This document shows, piece after piece, positions 18,890 through 27,322 of a stretch of 64,000 nt of DNA. The position numbers were made by a program, and so were the translations under genes. Position 1 is the stretch's first letter, and each line of letters begins with the position of its first letter. Source of the stretch: Paracoccaceae bacterium (GTDB taxonomy: Bacteria; Pseudomonadota; Alphaproteobacteria; Rhodobacterales; Rhodobacteraceae); the NCBI GenBank assembly GCA_014323795.1, contig JACONK010000006.1, positions 1-64,000 on the forward strand, in the 5' to 3' direction. The notes under the pieces were generated by a model. The model did no database searches, was not told where the DNA came from, and saw nothing but the letters and a program-made list of their open reading frames with translations.

Positions 18890-19434
18890 TGTCTTTGGTC
18901 ACAAATATCCTCCGCGCTTACCGCGCTCCCCGTGCTGCGCTTGGCAACGAGCTGGCGCAATTGGCGGAGCCGCGTACGCTGATGATCGGCATTCTTTTCT
19001 GCCTGCTGACATTCGTGGCCCGCATGCCGGAAGTTGCTGCCGTCAGCTTCGCTGCGGGCGATGACGCGGCGACCCGAAACGGGCGCTATGGCGCAATGTT
19101 TGTGTCCACAATCCTGTTTGCGCCGCTGATGATGTATTTCATTGCCGGGCTGGCCCATGCGCTGCTGCGTCCTTTCGGCGGTCGGGCCACATGGGGGGAG
19201 GCGCGGCTCGTCTTTTTCTGGGCAACGCTTGTGACTGCCCCCCTCGTGCTCATGAGCGGTGCCTTGAAAGTTTTTTCGCCCGGTCCCGCATTTTTGATTG
19301 CGCAACTTGTGACAGCCATGGTGTTTTTATGGCAGTGGATCACATGCATTGCTGCCACAGAATTCGGCGCACACGGGTCAAAGCCTGCGCAGGATACCGG
19401 AAAGCAACATGAAATCAGGCGAACAGGGAAATGA
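18889..19434 (+). CDS. YIP1-family membrane protein, first of two in the suf operon
   Basis: 181 residues with about four hydrophobic segments (IGILFCLLTFVA, STILFAPLMMYFIAGLAHALL, LVFFWATLVTAPLVLMSG, FLIAQLVTAMVFLWQWITC) in the arrangement of bacterial YIP1-like proteins. Function is unknown; such a membrane protein accompanies suf genes in several Rhodobacteraceae. Its start overlaps the sufD stop by one base and its stop overlaps the next reading frame by four (ATGA). The polar C-terminal tail may be cytoplasmic. Confidence 0.75.
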   Translation: MSLVTNILRAYRAPRAALGNELAQLAEPRTLMIGILFCLLTFVARMPEVAAVSFAAGDDAATRNGRYGAMFVSTILFAPLMMYFIAGLAHALLRPFGGRATWGEARLVFFWATLVTAPLVLMSGALKVFSPGPAFLIAQLVTAMVFLWQWITCIAATEFGAHGSKPAQDTGKQHEIRRTGK

Positions 19435-19847
19435 CCCGTCCGGAAACTGAATTTGAAGAAGCCCGTGGTGTGTATCCTGAACGGTCGGGCCCTGGTCACC
19501 GGGTGGCGGACGCCTTGTGTGCCATGCATTCCTCAGTCCGCAGATTGTTGCGTACGCACATCTTCGAAGGGTGGCTGATCTTTTGTATCCTGGCCTCTCG
19601 CAGGATATTTTTCGCCGGTTGGATACTGAAAACAATGCCCGTCCCGACCTCTGTCGCGGGATTTATGACGTCGGTTGATAAAATCCGGTTCCTGATGAAT
19701 GCTGCCCGGATGCCGTGCACGGATGCGATGTACGGTTCTTCCGCACTGATCCTGGTTAGCCTGCATCTTTTTAAGGCTGATACGGGCTGGAAATCCGCCC
19801 GTGCGTGTGTCCTCATGTCTGGCCTGACGGGCGGTGCGTACGGATGA
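19431..19847 (+). CDS. Unrecognised 138-residue protein joined by ATGA overlaps to both YIP1 genes
   Basis: No family was recognised. It is listed because its ATG overlaps the upstream stop by four bases and its own stop overlaps the downstream ATG by four, a pattern hard to get by chance twice. The sequence is polar at the start (MTRPETEFEEARGVYPE) and has mild hydrophobic stretches (GWLIFCILASRRIFFAGWIL, ALILVSLHLF). Codon quality is mediocre, so a decayed gene kept as a translational bridge is an alternative. Confidence 0.42.
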   Translation: MTRPETEFEEARGVYPERSGPGHRVADALCAMHSSVRRLLRTHIFEGWLIFCILASRRIFFAGWILKTMPVPTSVAGFMTSVDKIRFLMNAARMPCTDAMYGSSALILVSLHLFKADTGWKSARACVLMSGLTGGAYG

Positions 19848-20434
19848 TCACGTCGCTGGGCGCCTTCCTGCCACTTGCAGGACAAGCTGTTACGGCCCCC
19901 CGTATGGCCTTTCGGAATGTGCTCGCCACGCCCCTAAGGCGCGGCACACTCGTGGGCTTTGCCTTGCTGGTCATCCTGTTTAATCTGATACTCGAACTCA
20001 GTGCCAGCCTGCTGATACCCGCGCCGGAACAGGCGGTAACTATCCCCACAGCGACAGCCTTCATCCTGCACATGGTGTCCATCCTGGGTGGCACCGCCCT
20101 GATGTTTGGTGCGGGCCGTGCATTCAAGGGCCGCGGCGATTTTGACGGGGCACTGAAATCTGTCATCTGGGTTTCGTTTGTGATGCTGCTGGCACAAGGG
20201 GCGTTTCTTTTGGGCATTCTGATCCTGCCCGCTGCTGCCCTGGTGCTGATGCTTCTGTTGCTGATGTTTTCAATGATTCAACTATCCGCCGTGACGATGG
20301 AGCTGCACGGATTTGAAAATCCAGTCCTTGTGGGGCTTGGCATCATCGGGGCGGCCATTGTCCTGGGCTCTTTCATGCTTATTCTGCTGTTATTCCTGGG
20401 GATAGACCTGCCTGTCTCCGGCCCGCCTGCCTGA
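19844..20434 (+). CDS. YIP1-family membrane protein, second of two in the suf operon
   Basis: 196 residues from the ATG inside the preceding stop. Five hydrophobic helices are evident (LVGFALLVILFNLILELS, FILHMVSILGGTALMF, VIWVSFVMLLAQGAFLLGI, ALVLMLLLLMFSMIQL, LVGLGIIGAAIVLGSFM), typical of YIP1 proteins. It is 21 bp before sufS. Two YIP1-type genes in tandem suggest an old duplication, perhaps forming a heteromer. A GTG start 13 codons upstream (19805) exists but adds nothing recognisable. Confidence 0.72.
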   Translation: MITSLGAFLPLAGQAVTAPRMAFRNVLATPLRRGTLVGFALLVILFNLILELSASLLIPAPEQAVTIPTATAFILHMVSILGGTALMFGAGRAFKGRGDFDGALKSVIWVSFVMLLAQGAFLLGILILPAAALVLMLLLLMFSMIQLSAVTMELHGFENPVLVGLGIIGAAIVLGSFMLILLLFLGIDLPVSGPPA

Positions 20435-20455
20435 CCGAACAAAACCTGCTGTCCC

Positions 20456-21676
20456 ATGTATGATGTTGAAGAAATCCGCGCCGATTTCCCGATCCTGTCG
20501 CGGAAGGTGAATGGCAAGCGGCTCGTCTATCTTGATAACGGCGCGTCCGCGCAGAAGCCCCAGGTTGTTATTGATGCAGTCGCCCGCGGCTATGCGGAAG
20601 AATACGCCAATGTGCATCGCGGGCTGCATTTTTTATCAAACCTCGCGACCGAAAAATATGAGGCCGTGCGCGGAAAATTGCAGGCGTTCCTGAATGCGCG
20701 GCACGAGGAAGAGATTATTTATACCTCCGGCACGACCGAAGGGATTAACATGGTCGCCTATGGCTGGGCCATGCCCCGGTTTGAGCCGGGCGATGAGGTG
20801 GTGCTGAGCATCATGGAACACCACGCCAACATCGTGCCCTGGCATTTCCTGCGCGAACGGCAGGGGGGAAGGCTGAGGTGGGTGGATACCGGCGTGAACG
20901 GGGATATCGACCCGCAGGCGGTGATCGACGCCATCGGGCCGAAGACGAAACTGGTGGCGATCACCCACATGTCGAATGTGCTTGGCACCGTGGTGGACGT
21001 GAAAACGATTGTGGAGGCAGCCCGTGCCCGCGGCGTCGCGGTGCTGGTCGATGGATCCCAGGCAGCGGTGCACATGCCGGTGGATGTGCAGGATATTGGC
21101 TGCGATTTCTATGCGATTACCGGGCATAAACTCTATGGCCCGTCCGGGTCCGGCGCGATTTACATTGCCAGGGACAGGTTGGCAGAGATGCGGCCTTTCA
21201 TCGGCGGCGGGGACATGATCCGGACGGTTGCGCGTGATCAGATCACCTACAATGTGGCGCCCCACAAATTTGAGGCCGGCACACCGGGTATCGTCCAGCA
21301 GATCGGGCTTGGTGCCGCCCTTGATTATATGACCGGTTTGGGGATGCGGGCCATTGCAGCCCATGAGGCGACCCTGCGCGACTACGCCCAGGCGCGTTTT
21401 GCCGAACTCAACTGGCTGAATATCCAGGGCAATTCGGCGGGGAAGGGGGCAATCTTTTCTTTTACGCTTGAAGGTACCGCTCACCCCCATGATGTTTCCA
21501 CTGTGGTGGATCAGAAGGGTATCGCGGTGCGTGCGGGCCACCACTGTGCCCAGCCGCTGATGGGCCATATGGGGGTCAGTGCCACCTGCCGGGCGAGCTT
21601 CGGGCTCTACAACACCAGGGCCGAAGTGGACGCACTGGTTGATGCGCTGCGGTTCTGTCACGATCTTTTTGCCTGA
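20456..21676 (+). CDS. sufS: Cysteine desulfurase SufS
   Basis: 406 residues, class II cysteine desulfurase that feeds sulfur to SufBCD. Seen are FPILSRKVNGKRLVYLDNGA near the start, the PLP lysine in ITGHKLYGPSG, RPFIGGGDMI, and the active cysteine in RAGHHCAQPLMG (Cys364), followed by SFGLYNTRAEVD. It is the last gene of the operon here. The DUF59 (sufT) and sufA genes that commonly follow in Rhodobacter are absent; a convergent methyltransferase gene starts 75 bp on. Confidence 0.95.
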   Translation: MYDVEEIRADFPILSRKVNGKRLVYLDNGASAQKPQVVIDAVARGYAEEYANVHRGLHFLSNLATEKYEAVRGKLQAFLNARHEEEIIYTSGTTEGINMVAYGWAMPRFEPGDEVVLSIMEHHANIVPWHFLRERQGGRLRWVDTGVNGDIDPQAVIDAIGPKTKLVAITHMSNVLGTVVDVKTIVEAARARGVAVLVDGSQAAVHMPVDVQDIGCDFYAITGHKLYGPSGSGAIYIARDRLAEMRPFIGGGDMIRTVARDQITYNVAPHKFEAGTPGIVQQIGLGAALDYMTGLGMRAIAAHEATLRDYAQARFAELNWLNIQGNSAGKGAIFSFTLEGTAHPHDVSTVVDQKGIAVRAGHHCAQPLMGHMGVSATCRASFGLYNTRAEVDALVDALRFCHDLFA

Positions 21677-21751
21677 CCCCGGGCAGCGCGGCCCTCGAAA
21701 CAAAGGGATAATTCAACGCCCCGGGCGAAATGCCTAAATTTTCAGGCTGCC

Positions 21752-23170
21752 CTAGGCGGTTTTATCTTTCTCCCGCACGGCTTTTTTCAGATCGCTGCCG
21801 TGGCGCAGGGGGGTATCCACGGCGCGGACGCCCCTTTCCATCGCATCTTCAATCGTGACGATTTGCAGGCGCGGGACAGGGGCGAAGCCTTCCACCTGGA
21901 ATGTCCCGGCCCGGGCTGCCCAATCGCGCATCGGTTGTGTCGGAGGATGAAGGGTAAGGAAGATGCCAATCTGCGCCTTGCGCGCCTCAACCACCGCGTC
22001 AAGTTCGCGGATCATCGGAACGCCAATTGCCCTGCCTCCCTTGACCGAGATAATCGCGGTATGTTCGCGGTCGCGCCCGAAGCGAAAGATGCCGTCCACC
22101 CCGCCATCCGCGCCCTTTTTGCCGCCGGCCTGGGCGTACCCCCTAAGCAGGCTGACCGCCCATTTTTCAAATTCCTTTTTGGTGCGGTCATCGCGGTCAA
22201 AGAAGTCGCGCGCCCCGTCGATATCGGCAGGCACACCGTGTACCGTGTATCCGGCCTCGTCCCCGAAGGCGTCAAACAGGCGCGTTTCGATCAGGCCAAT
22301 GGCCAGGTGCGTGATGTCAATGCCGCACCATCGGCGGTTCAGTTTTTCGGCGGCGTGAACAGTGGTGCCGCAGCCGCAGAACGGGTCCAGCACCAGGTCG
22401 CCGGGGTTGGAGGATGCGGCGATGATACGTTCCAGCAGGGCAACGGGTTTCTGCGTCGGGTAGCCGAGCTTTTCCGTCGAAAAAGACTTGATGTTGGGTG
22501 AATAGAGTTTCGGGTCATCCCAGACACTGTCGATTGCCTTGCCCTTCGGGTTTTCCCCGCCGCCGCGGCGTTCATAGTCTTCATCATGTGGAATATACTG
22601 CTTGTTGAAAGTCCAATCGGCGGCGTGGTCCTTGTGATAGAAAAAGAGCGTATCGTGATTTCTGATCCAGTTTTGCGTTCTGGTCTTGAAGCCGCTTACC
22701 CATCCTGAACGCCATACAATCTCACGACGGAAATTCCGCACCCCAAACACCGCATCCAGCAGCAGTTTCAGGTAATGTGAGGCCGTCGGGTCACAATGCA
22801 GATACAGGCTGCCGGTATCCTTCAAAACCCGGTGCAGTTCCGCCAGCCGTACAGCCATCATCGCCAGGTAGGCTGTCATCCGGTTCTTGCCCAGGAAGCC
22901 GACCATGGCGTCCAGCATCCGCGCCGCGTCCTGATAGGGGCTTTCCCGCACCTCGATCAGGGCCTGGCCCGAAACCATATCATCCCAGTGCTAGGTGTCG
23001 TCAAACGCCTTAATCAGCGCCGGGCTGTCCGTGCCGCCAGGTCCCCTGAACAGCACGTTGTAGGAGGCGTTGGAATTGAACGGCGGGTCCAGATAGATCA
23101 GATCCACGCTGGCATCCGCGAAAGATTCGCGCAGAACCGGCAGGTTGTCGCCGTAGTAAAGGTGGTTCAT
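21752..23170 (-). pseudogene. DNA methyltransferase with C-terminal nuclease-like domain, interrupted by an in-frame amber codon
   Basis: Reading from the ATG gives MNHLYYGDNLPVL and the catalytic motif DPPFNS, then a TAG at codon 60 between FDDT and HWDD where the family has a tryptophan. Past the stop the frame is intact: SLYLHCDPTASHYLK, TQKPVALLERII, and the SAM-binding DPFCGCGTT. Motif IV before motif I marks a beta-class N4/N6 methylase. The last 150 residues (GGVDGIF ... ISVKGG) look like an Mrr-type nuclease domain, so modification and cutting may be fused. A GTG or ATG after the stop could give a product lacking the catalytic DPPF. Confidence 0.8.
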
Positions 23171-23337
23171 GCGCCCGCTTTCCCCTTTCGTGTCGGTCCC
23201 TGCGGGGCCTGACCCCGCGCAAGGGTTGAAACAGGATGGCCCGGGGTAAAAAATAAATCACTCCAGGTCTGTCCGGGCCTTGCCTGCGTGGATGATCCGG
23301 CCCGTGACGGGGGCGCCCCTGCGGCATTCCGGCTGAT

Positions 23338-24723
23338 TCAGGCAGGGGCAAAGACCCTGGCCAGTGCCCCATCCAGCGCGGCGACGATTTCATCGATGTC
23401 GGATTTCGCGGCGATCAGGGCAGGGGACAGGCACAGCGTGTTATTGAGCCCCGGAAGCGACCGGTTGGTTGCCCCGATGATTACCCCCTGTGTCATACAG
23501 TCCGCGACCACGGCCTGCACCTTTTTTTCTTCCATCGGCTCCCGCGTGGGGCGGTCGGCCACAAGCTCGAGCCCCAGGAACAGGCCCTTGCCGCGGACGT
23601 TCCCCACGACCTCGTGCCTGTCCTGCAGCTCCCCCAGTTTGCCCAGGGTGTATGCGCCCATGTCGGTCGTGTTTTGCAGGAGGTCTTCCTCTTCGATAAT
23701 CTTCATGTTCTCAATGGCGGCCGCGGGCCCGGCCGCGCAGCCGCCGAAGGTGGATACATCGCGGAAGTAATTCATCGGGTTGTCGGCGTCATCCTTGAAC
23801 ATTTCAAAGACATGCTCGGTCGTCACGCAACAGGAAATCGCCGCATAGCCGGAGGCCACGCCCTTGGCCATGGTCACGAAATCCGGCCTGATGCCGTAGT
23901 GCTGATAGCCGAACCAGGTTCCGGTGCGGCCCACGCCGCAGACAACCTCGTCAATGTGCAACAGGATGTCGTATTTGCGGCACAGCCCCTGGATGCCGTC
24001 CCAGTAGCCCGGGGGCGGTACAATCACGCCGCCGCCTGCGGTGATCGGTTCCAGGCACAGTGCCCCGATGGTGTCCGGCCCTTCGGCCAGGATCACCTCT
24101 TCCGTTGCCCTGATGCAGGCTGCACCGTAGTCTTCCGAGGTAACATCAAACTGGTTGCGGTATTCCAGGCAGTGGGGAATCGCCACGAAACCGGGCGTGA
24201 AGGGGTCGTATTGGGCGTTCCGCTCCGGCTGGCCACCGGCACTCAGGCAGGTGATGGTCGTGCCGTGGTAGTCGCGTTCGCGATAGAGGATCTTGTGCTT
24301 TTTACCGCCGTGATGCTTGTGGGCAATCTGGCGCACCATCTTGAACGCCTTCTCATTCGCTTCCGAACCCGAATTGGCATAGTACACCCGCGTCAGCCCC
24401 GGCATCCGGTCTGTCAGCATCCCGGAAAAGATCGCACCGGGGACGGAGCCTGCAGTCTGGGCGAAATAGTTCATCTTTACCAGCTGGGCGCGCACCGCAT
24501 CCGCGATGCGTGTGCGCCCGTAGCCCACGTTCACGGTCCACACCCCGCCGGATACGGCGTCAAGGTGTTCCTTGCCTTTCTGGTCCCACACGCGCATTCC
24601 CCTGCCTTCGACGATGATGCGCGGGTCCGCGGTTTCAAACGGCTTGTGCTGGATCAGGTGATGCCAGACGTGGGCCCGGTCATTTTCAACGATTTCCTGA
24701 ATATCATTAGACAGCGCATCCAT
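23338..24723 (-). CDS. tpa: Taurine-pyruvate aminotransferase
   Basis: 461-residue class III PLP aminotransferase. It matches my recollection of roseobacter Tpa closely along its length: DRAHVWHHLIQHKPFE, DAVSGGVWTVNVGYGR, YYANSGSEANEKAFKMVRQI, KKHKILYRERDYHGTT, the PLP aspartate in LLHIDEVVCG, and the lysine in TMAKGVASGYAA. It moves the amino group of taurine to pyruvate to give sulfoacetaldehyde and alanine. The partner genes xsc, ald and tauABC are not in the window, so the substrate is not confirmed by context. Confidence 0.85.
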   Translation of the reverse strand: MDALSNDIQEIVENDRAHVWHHLIQHKPFETADPRIIVEGRGMRVWDQKGKEHLDAVSGGVWTVNVGYGRTRIADAVRAQLVKMNYFAQTAGSVPGAIFSGMLTDRMPGLTRVYYANSGSEANEKAFKMVRQIAHKHHGGKKHKILYRERDYHGTTITCLSAGGQPERNAQYDPFTPGFVAIPHCLEYRNQFDVTSEDYGAACIRATEEVILAEGPDTIGALCLEPITAGGGVIVPPPGYWDGIQGLCRKYDILLHIDEVVCGVGRTGTWFGYQHYGIRPDFVTMAKGVASGYAAISCCVTTEHVFEMFKDDADNPMNYFRDVSTFGGCAAGPAAAIENMKIIEEEDLLQNTTDMGAYTLGKLGELQDRHEVVGNVRGKGLFLGLELVADRPTREPMEEKKVQAVVADCMTQGVIIGATNRSLPGLNNTLCLSPALIAAKSDIDEIVAALDGALARVFAPA

Positions 24724-24999
24724 GGGTGATATCTTTCCTTGTGCCTGGGGTCGGGGTGCAGGCCACTCCCTTTTGGGCCAGCCTACACGATTTGTGAAAC
24801 GTTACGCCAGGGCCAGTGTGCCGCCGGGTCAGGTCCAGTTTCAAGGGCTGTTTTGTGTGCCTGAGGCAGGCCAGCCTGCCGGATTGGCCCGGTCCGGCCT
24901 GTGGCATACCCGGACAGGCCAGAAAATGCCGTGATAAGCTATTGATTTATATGCGTAATTAAAAAAGATCAGGTAAAATGCATTTTTTGGGAAAAGCCC
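24724..24999. other. Intergenic region between tpa and the G12 promoter
   Basis: No coding sequence is supported. The last 70 bases (24935-24990) are AT-rich, with runs of A and T, and could act as an upstream promoter element for the genes that follow. Confidence 0.4.
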
Positions 25000-25031
25000 T
25001 TGCAGGAAGTTAGGGGGGGGGGGGTAACAAT
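25000..25031 (+). promoter_or_regulatory. Candidate phase-variable promoter with G12 between -35 and -10
   Basis: TTGCAG and TAACAAT lie 19 bases apart, and 12 of the spacer bases (25013-25024) are an unbroken run of G. A spacer of 17 is best for sigma-70, so loss of two G would strengthen the promoter and gain of one would weaken it. Poly-G spacers of this design are known phase switches in other bacteria. It is about 70 nt before the ATG of a small secreted protein. The boxes are partial matches, so the promoter itself is a prediction. Confidence 0.5.
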
Positions 25032-25096
25032 CTCATACATCAGATGCGCCCCCCATGTGATGCGGGGGCAGAAACCGAAAGCGCAGGGAGAATCGC

Positions 25097-25384
25097 ATGC
25101 GTAACATACTCAAAACCGCCTTGGCGGCGGTCATCCTGATAACCGCCGGGGCAGGCGCGGCTGAGGCGCAGCGGTGTTATGATAAGGTGAACCTGGGATA
25201 TTATCGTTTTACAAGTTGGACCGTTGAGGGCCGTAGTGAGTGGGAATATAAGGTAGAAGACAACTTTAGTCCTCTTACTGAAAGTAGCCTTCGCCACAGG
25301 TGCGAAGACCTAATGAATTCACGCCATGCTTCCTGTCGCGGTGCAGAAACGCGGTGCAGAAAATTCGATGAGAATACACCTTAA
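25097..25384 (+). CDS. Small secreted cysteine-rich protein, probably truncated by a tandem duplication
   Basis: 95 residues with a clear signal peptide (MRNILKTALAAVILITAGAGAAEA). The mature part (RCYDKVNLGYYRF ... RCEDLMNSRHASC) has no recognised family. A perfect 13-bp tandem duplication near the end shifts the frame. With one copy, the product would be 134 residues and end with more cysteines (HCISHFRAQC, YLGRMCRKS) just 11 bp before the ankyrin gene. The longer form is therefore probably the original or an alternative state. Good GGGAG ribosome site. The signal peptide is almost shared with the next gene. Confidence 0.65.
   Translation: MRNILKTALAAVILITAGAGAAEAQRCYDKVNLGYYRFTSWTVEGRSEWEYKVEDNFSPLTESSLRHRCEDLMNSRHASCRGAETRCRKFDENTP
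25337..25362 (+). repeat. Perfect 13-bp tandem duplication causing a frameshift
   Basis: The unit cgcggtgcagaaa occurs twice back to back. Thirteen is not a multiple of three; removing one copy joins the upstream frame to an open frame that runs to 25514. This makes the repeat a potential reversible switch or a recent lesion. Confidence 0.9.
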
Positions 25385-25525
25385 AAGCATAGACTACAAG
25401 CCCGGAGATGCAGATAGAATGCTCAAAACAGTCCAAAAAGAAGCATCTCACTGTATAAGTCATTTCCGCGCTCAATGTGCAAAGTATCTTGGCAGAATGT
25501 GTCGAAAATCGTAGGATACCCCCGC

Positions 25526-26203
25526 ATGAAAACCACGTTCAATGTCGCCCTGGCGGCATTTATCCTGGCAACCGCCGGGGCCGGAGATGCCCAGGCGCAC
25601 GGCGTTGGCTGCTACTGGGCCTTCTGGGAAAACGCGACATACAGGCAGGTGGCAGAGTGCATAGAGGCGGGCGAGGATATCCACGCAAGGCAACACGGCC
25701 GCACACCGCTGCACTGGGCGGCGAAATCAGGAAATCCCACGCCGGTACAAGCCTTGATTGATGCGGGCGCGGACATTGAGGCACAAACAACAGCCCTTGG
25801 TCAGACGCCGCTTCACCTGGCGACGCTGGAAGGCACAGGGCGCTGGGGCCCGCCCGAGGCGATGCGGATATTAATCGAAGCAGGTGCAAACATCGAGGCA
25901 CAGGACAACGACGGCCAGACGCCCCTTCACCTGGCTGTGGTGAGAGAAGGGTACGGTGCAGGCGAACCCGTACATGAATTGATTGGCGCAGGCGCAAACA
26001 TCGAGGCGCGGGACAACGACGGCCAGACACCGCTGCACACGGCAGTGCAGCAAGGCACAGGCGTGGCGGTGCAGATACTGATCGAAGCGGGCGCAGACAT
26101 CCATGCGCGGGATAAAAACGGCCAGACGCCGCTTGATTTGGCAAAACTGTCCGGAAGGACAGAGGTGGCGCAGGCCTTGCGCGAGGCCGGGGCGGAGGAA
26201 TAG
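25526..26203 (+). CDS. Secreted ankyrin-repeat protein
   Basis: 225 residues. Signal peptide (MKTTFNVALAAFILATAGAGDAQA), then a linker and about five ankyrin repeats from residue 50 on, with the GRTPLHWAAKSG, GQTPLHLA and AGADIEAQ/AGANIEAR pattern, ending in GQTPLDLAKLSGRTEVAQAL. Ankyrin repeats bind proteins; in bacteria the exported ones are either periplasmic or host-directed. Repeats three and four are nearly identical in DNA as well, which suggests recent copying or recombination. It probably shares the transcript that starts at the G12 promoter. The ATG chosen is the one that begins the signal peptide. Confidence 0.82.
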   Translation: MKTTFNVALAAFILATAGAGDAQAHGVGCYWAFWENATYRQVAECIEAGEDIHARQHGRTPLHWAAKSGNPTPVQALIDAGADIEAQTTALGQTPLHLATLEGTGRWGPPEAMRILIEAGANIEAQDNDGQTPLHLAVVREGYGAGEPVHELIGAGANIEARDNDGQTPLHTAVQQGTGVAVQILIEAGADIHARDKNGQTPLDLAKLSGRTEVAQALREAGAEE

Positions 26204-26357
26204 CCCGACCCGGGAAGGCACTTTGCCGCCCGCCGCGCCCGGCGCACAACGAGGCAGGGGCTGCCCGATGGCGCGGCCCTTTTTGCGCCGCCCTATTGTA
26301 TTTCACGCCCTGCCGCGCAAAGGATAAGGCCCCCGCACCCGTCACACCGGATATCTG

Positions 26358-27125
26358 ATGCCCGCCGCCCGCACTATCGCCGTTCTGGCCAGCACCGCGC
26401 CAAATGCGCAAGAGGCAATGGGGCGGCTTGTCAATCACTATGGCCAGTGTGCGCCGCAGGATGCCGATGTGATCGTCGCCCTTGGCGGGGACGGGTTCAT
26501 GCTGGGCACACTTCACGCCACGCAGGCCCTGGACACGCCGGTTTACGGCATGAACTGCGGGACGGTCGGGTTTCTGATGAATGAGTATACCGAAAAGGAT
26601 CTGATTCCCCGGCTGGAATGCGCCGAGGAAGAAACAATACACCCGCTGCACATGACAGCCCGCACCAGCGACGGAACCATAACCGGGGCACTGGCAATCA
26701 ATGAGGTCAGCCTGCTGCGCGCCGGGCCACAGGCAGCCCGTTTGCGAATCCGGGTGGATGGCAAATTGCGTATGCCGGAGCTTGTCTGCGATGGTGCCCT
26801 GGTGTGCACCCCGGCGGGATCCACAGCCTATAATTACTCAGCCCACGGACCGGTTCTGCCGCTCGGCTCCGGCGTCCTGGCGATTACGGCGGTGGCGGCA
26901 TTTCGGCCCCGGCGCTGGCGCGGGGCACTGGTGCCGGCCGGTTCGGCCGTGCGCATCGAGATCATGGACCCGGAAAAGCGCCCTGTGATGGCCGATGCGG
27001 ATTCGCGGTCTGTTCAGAATGTCGTCTCGGTTGACATTCGGTCCGAACCTTCTGTGGCACATCGCATCCTGTTCAATCCCGGCCACGGCCTGGGGGAACG
27101 GTTGAACCGGGAGCAATTTGTCTAA
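26358..27125 (+). CDS. nadK: NAD kinase
   Basis: 255 residues making NADP from NAD and ATP. The diagnostic GGDG motif is at residues 43-46 (LGGDGFMLGTLHA), followed by YGMNCGTVGFLMN, the second motif CTPAGSTAYNYSAHGPVLP and DADSRSVQNV, which corresponds to the substrate loop. Length is normal for the short alphaproteobacterial form. There is no obvious Shine-Dalgarno before the ATG. The gene stands alone and is convergent to rplI. Confidence 0.94.
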   Translation: MPAARTIAVLASTAPNAQEAMGRLVNHYGQCAPQDADVIVALGGDGFMLGTLHATQALDTPVYGMNCGTVGFLMNEYTEKDLIPRLECAEEETIHPLHMTARTSDGTITGALAINEVSLLRAGPQAARLRIRVDGKLRMPELVCDGALVCTPAGSTAYNYSAHGPVLPLGSGVLAITAVAAFRPRRWRGALVPAGSAVRIEIMDPEKRPVMADADSRSVQNVVSVDIRSEPSVAHRILFNPGHGLGERLNREQFV

Positions 27126-27274
27126 CCCCCGCGGCAGTGCATCGCGGCCAGCCCCGGACAAGCCGGATTATCCGGCGGCTCCCCATATCCTGGTTGGCAC
27201 GGGATACCCCTGCGCTTCCTGACCGCCTATGCATAAGATTCCGGGGGAGGGCAAGCATTTTTTCAATACCTGAT

Positions 27275-27297
27275 AAAAACCCGCCGAATCAGGCGGG
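27275..27297 (-). terminator. Rho-independent terminator of the rpsF-rpsR-rplI operon
   Basis: On the minus strand the sequence forms a 6-bp GC stem (cccgcc/ggcggg) with a six-base loop followed by five T. It lies about 25 bp past the rplI stop. Confidence 0.8.
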
Positions 27298-27322
27298 CCT
27301 TGATCTTTTGGGGCGCAGAATC

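Noticed and set aside
22991-22993. Pyrrolysine at the amber codon of the methylase
   Set aside because: The family has tryptophan here and no pylT/pylS or pyrrolysine-type genes are in view; a point mutation is simpler.
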